From Acanthochlamys bracteata (Eukaryota; Streptophyta; Magnoliopsida; Pandanales; Velloziaceae), in assembly GCA_019914995.1 (NCBI GenBank), contig CM034127.1:2542001-2606000 (forward strand): 64,000 nucleotides of DNA. Direction: 5' to 3'. The notes below the pieces were generated by a model. The model did not search any database and was not told the origin of the DNA. It saw nothing but the letters and a program-made list of their open reading frames with translations. The position numbers and the translations under genes were made by a program. Shown piece after piece: positions 1 to 13,320 of this stretch (positions within the stretch are counted from its first letter, which is position 1; each line of letters opens with the position of its first letter).

Positions 1-762
1 ATTTGACAGAAATCTCCATGTAACTTTATTACAAAATAAGAATTTCTAATTAAACGTTTTTTCTTACTAGCAGCGAAAAACGAAATTATTTTATTTTAGC
101 TCGGGACACGTTCGAGAGTCAATTACACTAATTCAATTTCTAGCTAAATTTTATATTTGAAATTATTTTGTATTGTAATTTTATTTTAAATTTATTGAAC
201 TTATTTCTAATCATTTGCTATCAAATTCAGTTCTATTGAATTCTGTTTCAAATAATTTATCTTCTACCAAATGAAAAACTCACCTATTACTTTAGAGAAA
301 ATATTATTCTTCTGCTCGACATTGATCTGAGAGGATGGACGAGGTTTATGAAGTTTTATTGAGAGTTATAGACGTTATAATGCAAAGTTCCTTTTTGACA
401 GACGGTGTATTTATTTTGAAATAAATTTATTTTTTAAAAAATTAAATTAAATTAAAATATTTAATAAGAAATAAATTTTTATATTAATTTTTATTTAAAA
501 ATAAATTAAAATTAATTCCATTTCCATATCCTCCAGCTTGCCTCAGAAGCAGAGGCATTGATACGTTCTAAATAAAATCTCATCACCATTTCGATTGTGC
601 ACTGCTGTTGCATTGTCTGGATCGCCGTTATACGCATTATCAATCAACCCCATTCCTCTGTTTGGTGCTTTGTTTCAGATATTTGCACGAATCCTTAATT
701 GATCTCGACCTGTTGCACCAGTCGACATTCTATATTAACGAATATGTTCTAGATTTTTCTAA

Positions 763-1015
763 GCACCACCACCGTTAATCGTGATTCAGCGCTTCTTCGA
801 TCGGTTTCAGTAAATCATCGTTGATAGCAATTTGTATTAGCGAATCTCCGTCGGTTGTTTTAGTAAAAGCAATCACCATCACCACATTGTTGATCGTGAT
901 ATGTATTAGCGAATTTCCGTTGCTCGTTTTTAGTAAAAATGATCAACACCACCATCGATGGTCGCGATTGGAATCGGTGAATCTTTATTGTTCTTATTTG
1001 GTAAAAACAGTCACC
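763..1015. repeat. Degenerate tandem repeat, unit about 55-69 bp, 3-4 copies
   Basis: Four successive segments share the order CACCACCACC or CATCACCAC, then TTGATCGTGAT or similar, then GTATTAGCGAAT, then a CGTTGCTCG-like block, then TTTTAGTAAAAA. The unit varies between about 55 and 69 bp and the copies are diverged. The second and third copies are the best matched pair, sharing GTATTAGCGAATNTCCGT. An open frame runs through it, but its residues change freely between copies, so I treat it as non-coding minisatellite DNA. Confidence 0.6.
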
Positions 1016-1758
1016 CCTGTTATCACCTTTAGGATATTTATAGAATTGCTTATATCAATTTCAATAAATTTTTTTAACTCTAAATAAATTATGCAAAATT
1101 TTTTAAATTAAAAAATACAGATGAAATAATTTTTTTAAATTTTTTAATAAACACTTTCAAATATATATCTAGTCGAGATCTAAAACAATTTTGTATAGAG
1201 TGGCGACGAGTTTAAAAAAAATAATCTTTTAATTTTTTATTTCATACTTTGATAATATTTTATAAATTTATTTAATATTTTAAAAATAAAAAAATTTGTA
1301 TGAATTTAAGTGAAAGAAAAAAATAAAAATTACACGAACTTTTTATTAACACTCAAAGCTTATTACAAAACTTTGCTTGTTATTTATAATACCTGCTATC
1401 TATACTCACTCAAGTTTTTTAATGTACGGCAGAATTATTCTGATCAAACAGTAGAAAATACTCGATTAAGAAAATTCTTATATAATATGCATATAAAATT
1501 TTCACTCTAAAATATTTAAATTATATAAAATATACTAAATATATAGAATTTCTACCATATTATAAATTTATTTTATATATAAAGCTCTTTATCTATTTAT
1601 AATAAATTTTACTGAAATAATAAAGACTTTATGAAGGAAGTCAAAATAACTATACAGTGAGTGACTGTATGGAAGGGACTGATATTTGGAATTCTAAAAA
1701 ATTTAGGCAAAAGAAGTTGTCGACTAATCCATAGACCAGCATTTCTTATACACAAAAG

Positions 1759-1983
1759 TTAACTGGGAGAATTATAAGCAGCAGCAGCACATGGTACTTT
1801 ACCAAACCACCAATCAGTTATAGTACAAATACTTTCCATGCTAGACTCATCTGATATGGTAGTAACCTCTACATTTCTACTTACCCAACTTTGAAACAAT
1901 AAGAATGACATAGGGGTTCCTAGAAATGTATGAACTTCTATGCCTGATTTTCTCTTTTGCATCTCTATACCAACATAATACAC
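1759..1983 (-). other. Unassigned open reading stretch, possible gene relic
   Basis: A 74-codon open frame on the minus strand ends at a TAA at 1759. Its composition is mixed and protein-like, including a TDWWFGKVPCAAAA stretch near the C-terminus, unlike the low-complexity frames around it. I recognise no domain. There is no linked exon, promoter or 3' signal that I can point to. It could be the terminal exon of a decayed gene or simply chance. Confidence 0.2.
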
Positions 1984-2658
1984 TTTGGTGCTGTTTCGGA
2001 GAGCTTACGAGACACTTTTTATTTAAAAAACACACATTCTATTTTTATAATAAAATTTTTATAATATCTAAATAGCAGTCTACCAAAGACAACAATAGCG
2101 GTCTACCAAATTACCAATGCTTGGCGTTCTGAATTAAGCTATGGTATAAATTATTCTACAACTTATGTAACTTAGGAAGAGTCTTTTTTCACATTTAGAT
2201 GCTTAAATATCTAAGTACAACAATCCACAAGTCTTGTCGGAGCAAGTAACTGCAGTCATAGACTGCATCAAATTTTTCGTATTAATTTTTATCAAACAGT
2301 GTGATAATTAATTACTTATGATAGTGTAATTTCTAAGCAATACATTTTTGTTTCTTTTAAGTCAGTGGTAGTTTTTCTAGATACTCAAATCAAGCATTTA
2401 ATCCATATATGAAAATAACAAGTTGAGTGAGATCCATAACTCGCACGCAGAGACAACAAATGGGCACCTACCCTGGTCACCAATCCCCCCCAAATAACCT
2501 TCCCTAGGTCCAGATCACCTCCCACCTTCTCTCGTCTCGATCCATTCATTACATTAGTCACAAGCAGCGGAACAAAAAATATAAAAAATTAACTGTTAAG
2601 CTCATCAGAGAGCTGCGGCTGCTGCTTCAGTGCAGCAACCAAAGCAAAAGCTTTACCC

Positions 2659-5625
2659 ATGGCCTTAAGCAGCAGTACCGACTCTTTTACACCGATTTGG
2701 TCTGTACTCCGCTTCCGTTACCCATCCATGAAACGCGCAAACCTTCTCTTCCTTGCTCTCGTTGTTGCTCTCTGCTCTGCTTTTTATCTTCTTGGTATCT
2801 CCCAACGCGGGGGCTCTGTTCCTTCTCCTTCTTCATCCACTACTGTCTCTCTTTTCTCTTCTCTCCCTTGCTCTCCCACCCCGTTGTTTTCTTCTTCAAA
2901 CTCTTTAGTTTCTAGTTCTTCTACTTCTTTGACAACACTCGACTTCAATGCCCACCACACAGCGGACGAAACGATCTCTTCACAGGCAGCAACAGATCAC
3001 CACTTTCCAGTCTGCGACGCTAAGTACTCGGAGTACACACCGTGCGAAGACATCAAACGCTCTCTACGTTTCGATCGAAAAAGATTGATTTACAAAGAAC
3101 GGCACTGTCCAACGAAGAGCGAGTTGCTCAAGTGTTTGATTCCGGCCCCGAAAGGGTATCGTAATCCGTTCCCTTGGCCAGAGAGTAGAGACTATGCTTG
3201 GTTCGCTAATGTTCCGCATAAGCATCTTGCTATTGCAAAAGCTGTACAGAATTGGGTCAAGGTCGAAGGAGATCGGTTTAAGTTTCCCGGAGGAGGAACA
3301 ATGTTCGCTCGGGGAGCTGACGCGTATATCAACGAGATCGATAAGTTGATCAATTTGCACGATGGGAACATCAGGTCTGCTATTGATACTGGTTGTGGGG
3401 TGAGTTCAGTACTCATTTATGTACCTTCGTTAAAATTTCAACTGCAGTTCCATTACTGAGGCATGTTGTTACGCTTCCCTTAGAACGGTTCCGGGAAGTG
3501 GAATCTAATTTTCAGTAGAATTTTCCATTCTGTTATTTTGGTGAACGTTAAGGTGAAGCTATGGTGTGTGATTGGTAAGTAGTAGGTAAAAAGTTTTCCA
3601 TTTCCCGTACGCCGGTATTGGGAAACTAAAAAACCACGCATAAAGAAGCCAACTACCAACTTTGAATTTGTTGATAATTAACTGAGTCAACTCGGTGGAA
3701 TTAACTCGTTCTTCGAGCAGGTGGCGAGTTTTGGGGCTTACCTTCTCTCTAGCAATGTTCTAACAATGTCTTTCGCGCCAAAGGACTCGCATGAGGCGCA
3801 GGTTCAGTTTGCTCTTGAGCGTGGTGTTCCAGCAATGATTGGAATCCTTGCGACAAATCGTCTCCCATACCCTTCCCGAGCTTTTGATATGGCTCATTGT
3901 TCTCGCTGTCTCATTCCGTGGCAACTATATGGTAAGCATTCATTCATTAGTCATTCATGGCTATGTAGCTTGAATTGATACAATGGAGTATGTTATCTTT
4001 TTTTATCAGACGGTCTTTTCTTGCTTGAGCTGGATAGAATTCTTCGGCCTGGTGGATATTGGGTTCTTTCAGGCCCGCCAATAAACTGGCGAAGACACTA
4101 TAAGGGATGGCAGAGGACTAAAGAAGACCTCAGTGCTGATCAGAATGCAATCGAGTCCATGGCGCGAAGCCTCTGTTGGAAGAAAGTGAAGGAGAAGGGT
4201 GACATTGCTGTCTGGCAGAAACCAACCAACCATATCCATTGCAAGGCCTCTCGCAAGGTTTTCAAGAAACCCAACTTCTGCAATGGAAACCAAGATCCTG
4301 ATTCTGCATGGTACACTAAGATGGAAACCTGCATCTCACCGTTGCCTGAAACAAATGATGTCAAGGAGACTGCTGGGGGAGAATTAAGACCATGGCCAGA
4401 AAGATTGACTGCAATTCCACCAAGGATTAAGAGCGGGAGTATTAAAGGAGTGACTGCAGAAGACTTCCGGCATGACACAGAGGTCTGGAGACGGAGAGTT
4501 GGGTATTATAAGACTTTAGTGAACCAACTCGAGCAAAAAGGACGGTACCGGAATTTGCTCGATATGAATGCGAAGTTCGGGGGGTTTGCTGCAGCTTTGG
4601 TTGACGATCCATTGTGGGTCATGAATGTTGTGCCTACAGCAGTGGAGGTTAACACGCTCGGCATTGTCTATGAGCGTGGACTCATAGGAACATACCAAGA
4701 TTGGTGAGCTACAAGGTTCTTTGAAGAATTTTCTTATCTCTAAGGTTTTGATGATTCAATTAGTGAAGTAATTAGTTTGGTTTGATTGCAGGTGTGAAGC
4801 AATGTCAACATACCCAAGGACTTACGATCTCCTCCATGCTGATAACTTGTTCAGCTTGTACAAAGACAGGTAAGCAATGAAACAGGGTGCTCCTAGAAGG
4901 AAAATTAGTTAGGAGGAATTACAGATGTATAGACCCCAAAAAAATATATAAAAATTAATAAAACATTAATCTGCAGCAAAGTTCTTACTGCAAACATAGC
5001 CCTTGCTCCCTTAAAGTAACCCCATTAGCCTCAAACAGATCTCCCAAAGAGTCCCATTAGCAGCTTTCGGAATGCCTCATAATGTGTACTTTTGTTCAAG
5101 TCTTTTATGTTTCACAGATGGTAATCAATCTAGGTCCCAGGAGCACTAGCAAAAGAAAATTTTTACCTATCTGTAGTTTCAGTACCAAATACAAACTTCA
5201 TAGCTGAATAGTAGAATCCTTATAGTACCAATGTAAAACTATAGTATTATCCACTCAAACTACTTTGGTTCACAAGTCAGGGACGTGCGGCGCCACTGTG
5301 TAGTAGAAAATTTTCCCATTTGGATTTGTTTGTTCGATTGATTGCTTAACTATAGATTTGTAATGTTGTTTGTGATTGCAGGTGTGACATCGAAGACATA
5401 CTACTGGAAATGGACAGAATCCTTCGACCCGAGGGCACTGTGATATTGCGTGATGATGTTGAGATGCTTGTGAAAGTGAAGAAGATAGTGAACAGAATGA
5501 AATGGGATAGCCAGATTGTGGACCATGAAGATGGGCCATTTCACAAAGAGAAAGTTCTGTTAGTTATCAAGACCTACTGGACTGCTGATAATGATAACAA
5601 CCAAAATGAGCAAGCAGCCAGATGA
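2659..5625 (+). CDS. Putative S-adenosylmethionine-dependent methyltransferase, PMT15/PMT16 type (Golgi)
   Basis: Five exons join in frame: 2659-3399, 3721-3931, 4010-4703, 4792-4869 and 5382-5625, giving 655 residues. A short cytosolic N-terminus is followed by one membrane segment (about residues 29-47) and a Ser/Thr-rich stem (about 50-95), the layout of a type II Golgi protein. The SAM-binding motif [15 protein letters not shown] spans the exon 1-2 junction. HCSRCLIPW (about 306-314), a [10 protein letters not shown] block and a second DRILRPEGT block in the last exon are hallmarks of the plant DUF248 family (QUASIMODO2 relatives, linked to pectin methylation). The wording around [16 protein letters not shown] and YYKTLVNQL fits PMT15/PMT16 best. 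The first ATG is used; a second in-frame ATG at residue 24, just before the membrane segment, is an alternative start. Length is normal and no motif is broken. The substrate is not shown by the sequence. Confidence 0.93.
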
Positions 5626-8163
5626 ATATGCCATGTGTGCTTAGATATAATTACATAAGTTGCATAAATATTTAATTCTTTAGTTTAATTTTATCTAATT
5701 TTCCTTTTGATTGAGTTTGATTTATGTGAAATGAGAAATTCTTTCTTTTGAGAAAAGAGAGAGGCTATTCTTGATAGGGACCTTACATGGAATACTGAGT
5801 AGGATTGTCTTAGAAGTTGTTTGGTGTTTTCTGTACTTTCATCCTTGTCAAGAGGAGAATAGCAGCTTATTAAAAATCATGCAGATACAAAAACAGAGCA
5901 AAATTATCAGAGCTGTCGTTATAAGCTGCTATTAGAAGTTGCTGCCGTAAGCTGCTGTCCGACTGAATTCTGATACTGTTTGCTAAAATACTACTGAAGT
6001 AATAATTGAAAGGAACAATATGCTATTGAAATACCGCTACTGCACAGAAGCAACTATATAGACAACAGGTTTGTGTCTTTGGGACATTATTAGTATTCCA
6101 GTTTTGGAACTTTCTGGCAGGCTAGGAATCTCAATGGTTGTCGAAAGTTTTAGGTGGATGCAGGACTTTTGAGACTACTGGTGGTTAGATTGTTAAGTCA
6201 TGGAATAATTTTTTTGAAATGTTAGTGTTTATGAGATTTAATGCTTGCATGTGAAATATGACTTGGTTTCTACGAAGAAGAGTTATCGGTGTCATGTAAG
6301 TACAGAGCGCTCCTGATCTTGGTCCTTCAACATGCCATGATTCACTTCCTAAGCTCAACTACAATCAAGCTTGGACATTTCATATATGTTTATTGCAAAT
6401 TTCTAGTGAAAAGTTCTTTAGTAAGCTCTGCAACAGATTTTCTGCAGCTCAGAGAAATTCAGTGACCAGTTAGTCTGTTTAGGTACTACTACACACATTC
6501 ACCATGGTCCAAGAATCAAAACAGTTTGATGCAGTAGGTTCAACACACTAAACTTCACTTCACTAAAAATCACTATATATTTAACGGTTTGTCACAACAC
6601 ATGCACTAACATAAAATTAAGTAATTCATTGTCGAAACGCATTTCTGTAATACAAGTGAATTCAAATGGCCTACAAGGCTGTCCTGCTGCAATGAAGATT
6701 AATTTGATTCAGTTTCATGATTGTGCAGCCGGTCTTGGTCAGCTTGCAAGCGGCACTCCTTTTATCATTCCTGGCATGCCCAACGGCCCGCCTAGCAATT
6801 AGTGCTGAGCATCAGTGAACAGCCTTAATCATGGGTTTCCTGTGTAACACAATTGATATCATCAATGCCCTTCCTGCTAGCTGCATCTAACCTTCCACCT
6901 CTCAGCTGCTGTAAGCCTTCTGTAAAAATGCTCATGTAAACCTTTTCTCAGTAATACTGCGCATTATCTAATGGTTTCTTTTATCTTCTGAACAGCTGCA
7001 TAAGATGATAAGAAGGAGAACAAGCAACATTAGAATGAGAAAGCTTCTACTGATCTCAACATCTTTGTTTTAGTTTTTATTTTTCAAGGCTTCCTATATG
7101 ACAATGCTATTGATTCAGGATATCTGATGTAACTGAGTTATGTTGCTTATTAAATGAAAATTTTCAGCATACAACAGTTTAATTTTTAGTTCATTAATTT
7201 CTTTTTTAACTTTGTTCATGAATTGAGTGCTATAATTGAGCGAGCAGAAGGCAAAGAAACTTTTTGTTTGCTTGGCTTATCAGCAAATACGTCTAAGAAC
7301 TCTTGTCAAAGCTAACCAGAAATAATTAGGACTAGGAGCAATAACTGTGCTCCATAATATTATTACCACCACTAACATTGATTACTCTTAATTACACCAA
7401 ACCAAAGCTCATTGGCATTCAATTTCCTTCTGAACAACACAATTTTTTAAAAAGAACTTGTATAATTTGTTATTAGAACAGTAGTGGCACTGTAATTCTT
7501 TGGTTTTAATATGAAATAAGAAACTATATATGACTTATGGGTCCCTGAATGAAAAGAGTGAACATGGCAGGCAGTATGAATACTGTGTCTCCTGCATGAT
7601 CAACCAGCGAAGACACATCCAATATTATATAGCATAAGATAATATTTGTTAAGTTAATTATTAGATCTGCGATCGTTCCAATGATTTTTATAGACGACAA
7701 CGATTGTGCAGTACATTTTTTCTATGTTTACAAACGAAATTTTCTAGACGAACTTTTAGATGTTCTAAACTAGCAAATTAATATATCAATCTGGTGTTCG
7801 TGCATACTGAGATTAAATAGTTTATATGTGATCGATCTCATATATTTATCTAAATCATGGCAATTAATACATCTTATCTTACACGAGTACCGAAAAGGCG
7901 AAAACAAAGTTGAGTATACAAATATATGCATATTTTTTTCTTCCACTAGCATCATTTGACTCCTGTTAACATTGCTCTGAATCTTTGCCACTACATATTT
8001 CCAAATGGAAGACAAAACCAGTACAAGTTAAATTGCTTATATACTAGGAAAGAATTTATATAACATAGCTCTATGTAATTCAATTGTGATATGGCTATAC
8101 CCACACATAGATATGTTGGGAAAAAATATTGTAGGAAATATATACGTATAGTATTCAATAGTG
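5626..8163. other. Intergenic region between PMT and P450 genes
   Basis: This stretch holds the 3' UTR of the PMT gene and the downstream flank of the minus-strand P450. I see no gene, tRNA or clear transposon. Composition is less extreme than in the AT-rich blocks further on. Small open frames near 7770-8015 and 8037-8318 lack any recognisable features, and the second is a shadow of the last P450 exon. Confidence 0.6.
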
Positions 8164-10497
8164 TTAATGTCTAGGGAAGAGCTGGATGTGGTAGCCTTGA
8201 GGGAATTGAAGCCCTGGAGTCCTGAGTATGTTCCCTCCCTTGATTGCCTTCCACTCGTACTTAGAAACAAAGTGATGTAGGAATAAGGCCATTTGAACCT
8301 TGGTGAACTCTGTCCCAACGCAAAACCTCATGCCTCCTCCAAAGGCCATGAACTCTTTTATGATGCCATTCTGCGATCCAATCGAATACACACGTACACG
8401 AAGGTTACTAGTTGAGAGAAGAGTACTCACAAAAAAGATGCATAACTCTATTGATCAATCTTCAGGATAAATGGGTGATATATTTAACTAACCTTCCACC
8501 TCCATGGGTTGAAGGTAAGCGGATCCTTGTATATATCAGGGTTTAGATGAACAGCCGGAGGACAAACCACAACTCCCCAACCTGCTGGTATAGTGTATCC
8601 TACATTCATTTACAAATTGAATTACTGATCATGATGATCAAAAATATAGCTAGTTAATACCCAAAATTTACTTCACTTGTCTTTCATATCGACCGCACTA
8701 AATTATTAGTTGGAATCTTACCATTTATCTCTATATCTTTCAACGCCTTCCTAAATATGCCGGGGACAATGTTTGCCAGTCTTGCTGTCTCATGAATAAC
8801 CTAGATGATGGAAAATATAACAGGAGATCCATGTCAATACACATAAACCACTCCCACTTAATTGTACTAGGCACGTAAAATTTACATATACATGGCGAAA
8901 TGGCCGTGGTAAATTACTGCAACTCATTGAAGTTGATAGAAAATTTCTTTGTGATTACGTTGATAGAAATTTTCACCTGAAATGTGAATGTCATGGACTT
9001 GTACTCCTTCCAAGTGATTCCTGAATCTGGGACCTCTCTGTTTCTAACAATTGCATCATGCTCCTCCTAGTTTGAGTGAAAGGGATCATCCATACATGGT
9101 AAGGACCTCAACCGATAATGTATTCATAATCATTGACATCGACAAAATCTTAGAAGTTAATTCACTGGAAAAATTTTGTCAATACCCTTAATTGTTGCAA
9201 TGCAGCAGGAGTATCAGTGAGAAGCTTAACAGCCAAACAGATCGCTAGAGCTGTCGTCTCAAAGCTTGCAAACAAAAGCACAAACATTAAATCCAACGCA
9301 ATAGCTTCTGTTAGGATAGTTTCCTCCTTGTCAAGTTCTTCAATGACAAAGTCAAAGAAGTCCATTGGTTTTCTGTTGGGTGATTGCCGTCTTTCTGCTA
9401 GTAGTTGTTTTAGCATTTTCATGCCATTTTTCCTTCCCTGCAGAAACGTAATATTACCGTGAATAAAGCTAAAGTTTCCGAATGGCAAACTAAAAGTTAT
9501 TGCTGATCACTTGCCTTAAGGCATTTGTTATAAGCTGTCCCCGGTATGTTGATAGGGAAAGAGATTAATCCCTGAATGAAGGCGACAAAATTTTTCCTTA
9601 AATTCTCCGAAGATTTAGATGGATCGTAGCTGATTAAATTCTTTGCAGATAGATCAAATATCATCTGCATATAGCATATACAAAAGAATGACAATCAATA
9701 TAGTTCCAAGCATTAAATCCTAAAATATGTTTCAATTTTGAGACAAAGAGTACAATCGATCCAAAAGACATGTCTTTCACTTAGATATTCACATAGACCG
9801 TGTAGCTTAAAGATACGGCCACTGAAAGATTCAATGAAAAGATAGAAATATTTAAGTATAGAGTCGTAAAGAGCACTGACCGTTGCTATTGATTCTTTGA
9901 GATCGACGCTTGATTGGCAAGACCAGGATTTGAGTTGGATACATGTTGTGACATCCACGTCGTAAAGTAGTCTACCCTTTAGATTTTCTGGTCCAAAGAG
10001 CTTGAGTACCAAATTCTTGAGGTACTTGTACATGAATCCATGCAATGAGCCAACATTCTGGCTGCCAAAAATCTCAGTGAAGCTATCAGGGTACCAACTT
10101 TCAAACAATTTTCCTTCTTGTAAGAAAACCATGTGATTCAAAGCTGGATCAGCAGATACTATGATCCGCCTTCCCACCAAGCTTGTCTTGAACACCGGTC
10201 CGTACCTATATCCATTAAATCTAAAAGCTTCAGAACAACAAGCTCTATGCAATAACAGTTTTAAAAGCAGAATTGCATGTAACTAAGCAACCTATTGATC
10301 CTCTCCTTGATGAAAGGAGGAATATCGCAAGTAGTATTTGGAGAGAAGAACTGAAGTGTCTCGCCTATGATTGGAATGCCCATAGAACCTGGAGGAAGTC
10401 TTCCATTGCATCTTGGGTTTCTCCATTTGTAAACCCAGTGAATTGCCCACAATATAAACAAGAACAAGACGAAGATGTAGCAAGAACATAACCCCAT
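8164..10497 (-). CDS. Cytochrome P450, CYP87A-type
   Basis: Eight exons on the minus strand join in frame: 10497-10292, 10205-9881, 9664-9515, 9437-9186, 9066-8977, 8800-8722, 8599-8493 and 8370-8164, giving 471 residues. An N-terminal membrane anchor (about 6-24) precedes the hinge LPPGSMGIPIIGE. The I-helix reads FASFETT (about 283-289), the K-helix has E345 and R348 in HETAR, and the heme loop FGGGMRFCVG carries the cysteine ligand (about C420). Wording such as SLHGFMYKYLKN, FIQGLISFPINIPGTAY and TWKEYKSMTFTFQ is typical of CYP87A in the CYP85 clan. Known CYP87A enzymes include sterol side-chain-cleaving enzymes of cardenolide pathways, but most family members have no known substrate, so none is assigned. 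The first ATG in frame is at 10497. The intron after exon 3 begins with GC (AAG|GCAAGT) instead of GT. All catalytic landmarks are intact. Confidence 0.92.
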
Positions 10498-10670
10498 ATT
10501 TATAGTGATCAAAATTCAAAGTTGGAAACTTCCTGGTCTCTAGCTAGATAGCTAGTACACACTCCAGCTGAGAGACAAAAACAAAGAATCAATGAATTTG
10601 CTCAAAAAAAATGGAGAGAATCACTGGTTAGATATGAGAGACCTGGGTGCACATGGAGAGATAGAGGACT

Positions 10671-10678
10671 CTTTTATA
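10671..10678 (-). promoter_or_regulatory. Probable TATA box of the P450 gene
   Basis: TATAAAAG is read on the minus strand about 175 bases upstream of the P450 start codon, a plausible distance for a plant promoter with a 5' UTR of roughly 140 bases. The call rests on motif and position only. Confidence 0.45.
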
Positions 10679-13136
10679 CTGGGGTTTTGAAGTATATCTT
10701 TGGAAGACATGACAGATCTGCTTATTATACAGAAACCCTAATGCTAGCAAGTACAAGTACTTTAAAAGAATTTAATGAGTAAGAAGCTACAGACTGAAAC
10801 CCTTTTTTAAGTAATGTTTGGAAGTTATTATTGAAAAGAAAATATTTTTAACAAATGTATTTTAGAAATTAATAAAAATTTTATTTAAAAAAGTAATAAT
10901 ATTATGTCATAAATTTTTTTTGTAATTTTGAATTTTTAATAATATTTTGTATAATATTCAAAAAATTGGTTAGACAATATACAATAAAAAATTAGAGTTA
11001 ACAATACATATTAAATTCTTCCAAATATTCACTTCGTTAAAATTTATACATATTTGGAGATAAAAGCGTAAAATACTATTAAGGATTAACCAATATAATT
11101 TGTACTTCTTTGGTGCCTGCACTTATAGTATACATCAATCTATATAAATCTTATAAATTTTCGGAGTGAGGGTTAACTATTATAAAATTAACTACAATAT
11201 GTTATATCTATTCCAAGTAGAAAGAGATGGACTACAGTTACGTGTAGATCTCACATCCAAGTGTGATACATATATATATATAAGTTGTTAGATTCCTGTA
11301 CAGATTAGAGCTTTTAATTTTTAAGCCAACTTGGGTATTTAACATAGAGTTGCTTTGATCCTGAGTATCTCACCAACTTACTTAAATAGTCTTGATATAA
11401 TTAATTACTTTTGTTTGATACATAAATATTCAGTAACATTAATGTTTCTATATATATATTGATATCCTGGAATGAGGAAGCTGGAAGGATGCTTCCTGAA
11501 TGTTCCCTTCCAGAAAACTTTGTACACTGATCCACACGTCAAAGTGATGTCATACTGCTGCTTGATTGTTAGCTACTTAATGATTGGTTGGAAACATAAT
11601 TAGAATCACTTATTTTGATTTTGTTGGACTTTTCGTGTTCAAGTTTGATATAGAATTAACAAAACTAGTCATGCATAAACATAATATAATACGATCTGTT
11701 GAGCTTTTGATCACCAACCCCCTTGCAGATACCATCAACAGCAAGATCCTTAGTATATCTTAATCTCTATCCTTAGCAAATAGAAACATTTGTTAGTTTG
11801 GGCAATGATCTACGTACTTAGAGAGATGTTGGTAGTTTAGCTGGCCACAGCTTTTAATTCTTTCTAGACTTCACGCGCCCTTCTTATTTTCTTCTTACTT
11901 GAGAAGTACCCTAGTTAATTAGCCAACACCATGAATGAACTCAACACAATAATGTCATGTGTAACTTATTGCACTAGGTACTTGGTCAGTTCCATGATTC
12001 CTGGCAACATGGCTCGAGAACCTACTTCGATTAAAGCGTACATATGTACACTTCAGGGTTTATCAGGACATTCTTTGATTTCTGATTAATTTTTGAGCGA
12101 CTCCGTAATTCATCATGTGAAATGTCTCACCATTGTCGAAGTTTGCATACTGACGAACGATCTACACTTGATAGGAAATGTTAATTATGCATTTATCTCA
12201 CTGAATTATCTTTTCTTTTTCTTTTTTTGAGTTTCTCCATTCTGTTAGCTGGATTAGTGACATATGATATATAGTGATGTTAAAGCAGAGTAGTAGTGTA
12301 GTACTGCTGGCATTTCGAAGGCAATGATGTTAATGTTTGTGTGTGAATGGAACTTGCGCAAAAGCCAAAAAAGCTGTAGGTAGGATTTTGCTTGTGTTTG
12401 AACAGTTGAACTTAGAAACACAGAGAGGTCTCCGTCTACTCAATAAGACAGCTGGCTAATTGAACATTAACATAATATTTAATTTATATATTTTTGAACG
12501 TTGAAAGATATACATACATAAGATGTGACAAATATTGTAAAATCAATTTCTTATTGTTTCGGAAATTTCACTTGAATTGTCATATTAGTGATTTTTTTTA
12601 ATCGCAATATTCTCAACAAACCTTTCGACGGGAACCGCAGTAATGCAAACCGTTGAACTTTCTTTTAGAGATATTTAAAACTCTTATAAATATTTTTTAA
12701 AATAGAAACTATTTTAAAAACTAATATAAAGTAAATTATTATATTTTGAAAAATATAATAAAAATACAAATACTAAAATTTTATCAATGTAAAATTTTTT
12801 ATATAAATTTTAAAAAATTTTAAATCATATACAATAAAATTAATGAAATAAAAATTTATTAGAAAACTTTCAAATATTCACTTAATGACTTATTAACATA
12901 TCTACCACAGATTTTCTTATTAAAACTATCATTTTCAAATTTGATCAGACGGGTAAGTTCCAGGCCTAGAGAACAGAGACATTTTCTGGCCCTTATAGAT
13001 AAGCCCATTTAACCGTTTCCACAATGTGAAATAGTTTTTATTGAGGATTTCTTAAAAAGGATCCTCAACATGAAAATGTCAAGTGAGAAATTTGTAATTC
13101 ATTTTTTCATGAAAATGTCAAGTGATTTTAGATGAT

Positions 13137-13320
13137 CGTTTGGCGAAGTTCTTCAGAAAAATTATTTTTAATTTATGTTTTTTTATATACTTTTTAATAA
13201 ATTTTTAGAAAATTTATTTACAAATTTAAAAAAAATTATATAATAATATCTTTTTATTACTTTTATTTTTTAAAATTAAAAATAAATATCATTTAAAAAA
13301 ATATTTTAAATGTTCAAACG
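13137..13320. mobile_element. MITE-like AT-rich element
   Basis: An AT-rich block of about 184 bp begins with CGTTTGGCG and ends with TTCAAACG, so its ends are short imperfect inverted repeats. The interior is mostly A/T with self-complementary runs of AAAATTT type. It resembles the better-defined elements at 19151, 32904, 37739 and 39038. No target-site duplication could be fixed. Confidence 0.4.

Larger units (their letters stand above)
1..2658. other. AT-rich intergenic region upstream of the PMT gene
   Basis: I see no supportable gene here. The region is AT-rich and holds a degenerate minisatellite at about 763-1015 (listed separately) and an unassigned open stretch on the minus strand at 1759-1983. 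The last 200 bases before 2659 are more mixed in composition and should hold the promoter and 5' UTR of the methyltransferase gene. I could not pick a convincing TATA box. Confidence 0.6.

Noticed and set aside
8164-10497. Specialised-metabolite gene cluster around the P450
   Set aside because: Neighbours encode a pectin-type methyltransferase and a PAS protein, not terpene or sterol enzymes. One P450 does not make a cluster.
10498-10512. Extension of the P450 upstream of 10497
   Set aside because: The five extra codons begin at TTG. The first true ATG in frame is at 10497.
10292-10519. Alternative N-terminal frame overlapping the first P450 exon
   Set aside because: Its apparent start is TTG, not ATG, and it is out of frame with the P450 domains. 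A shadow of the real exon.
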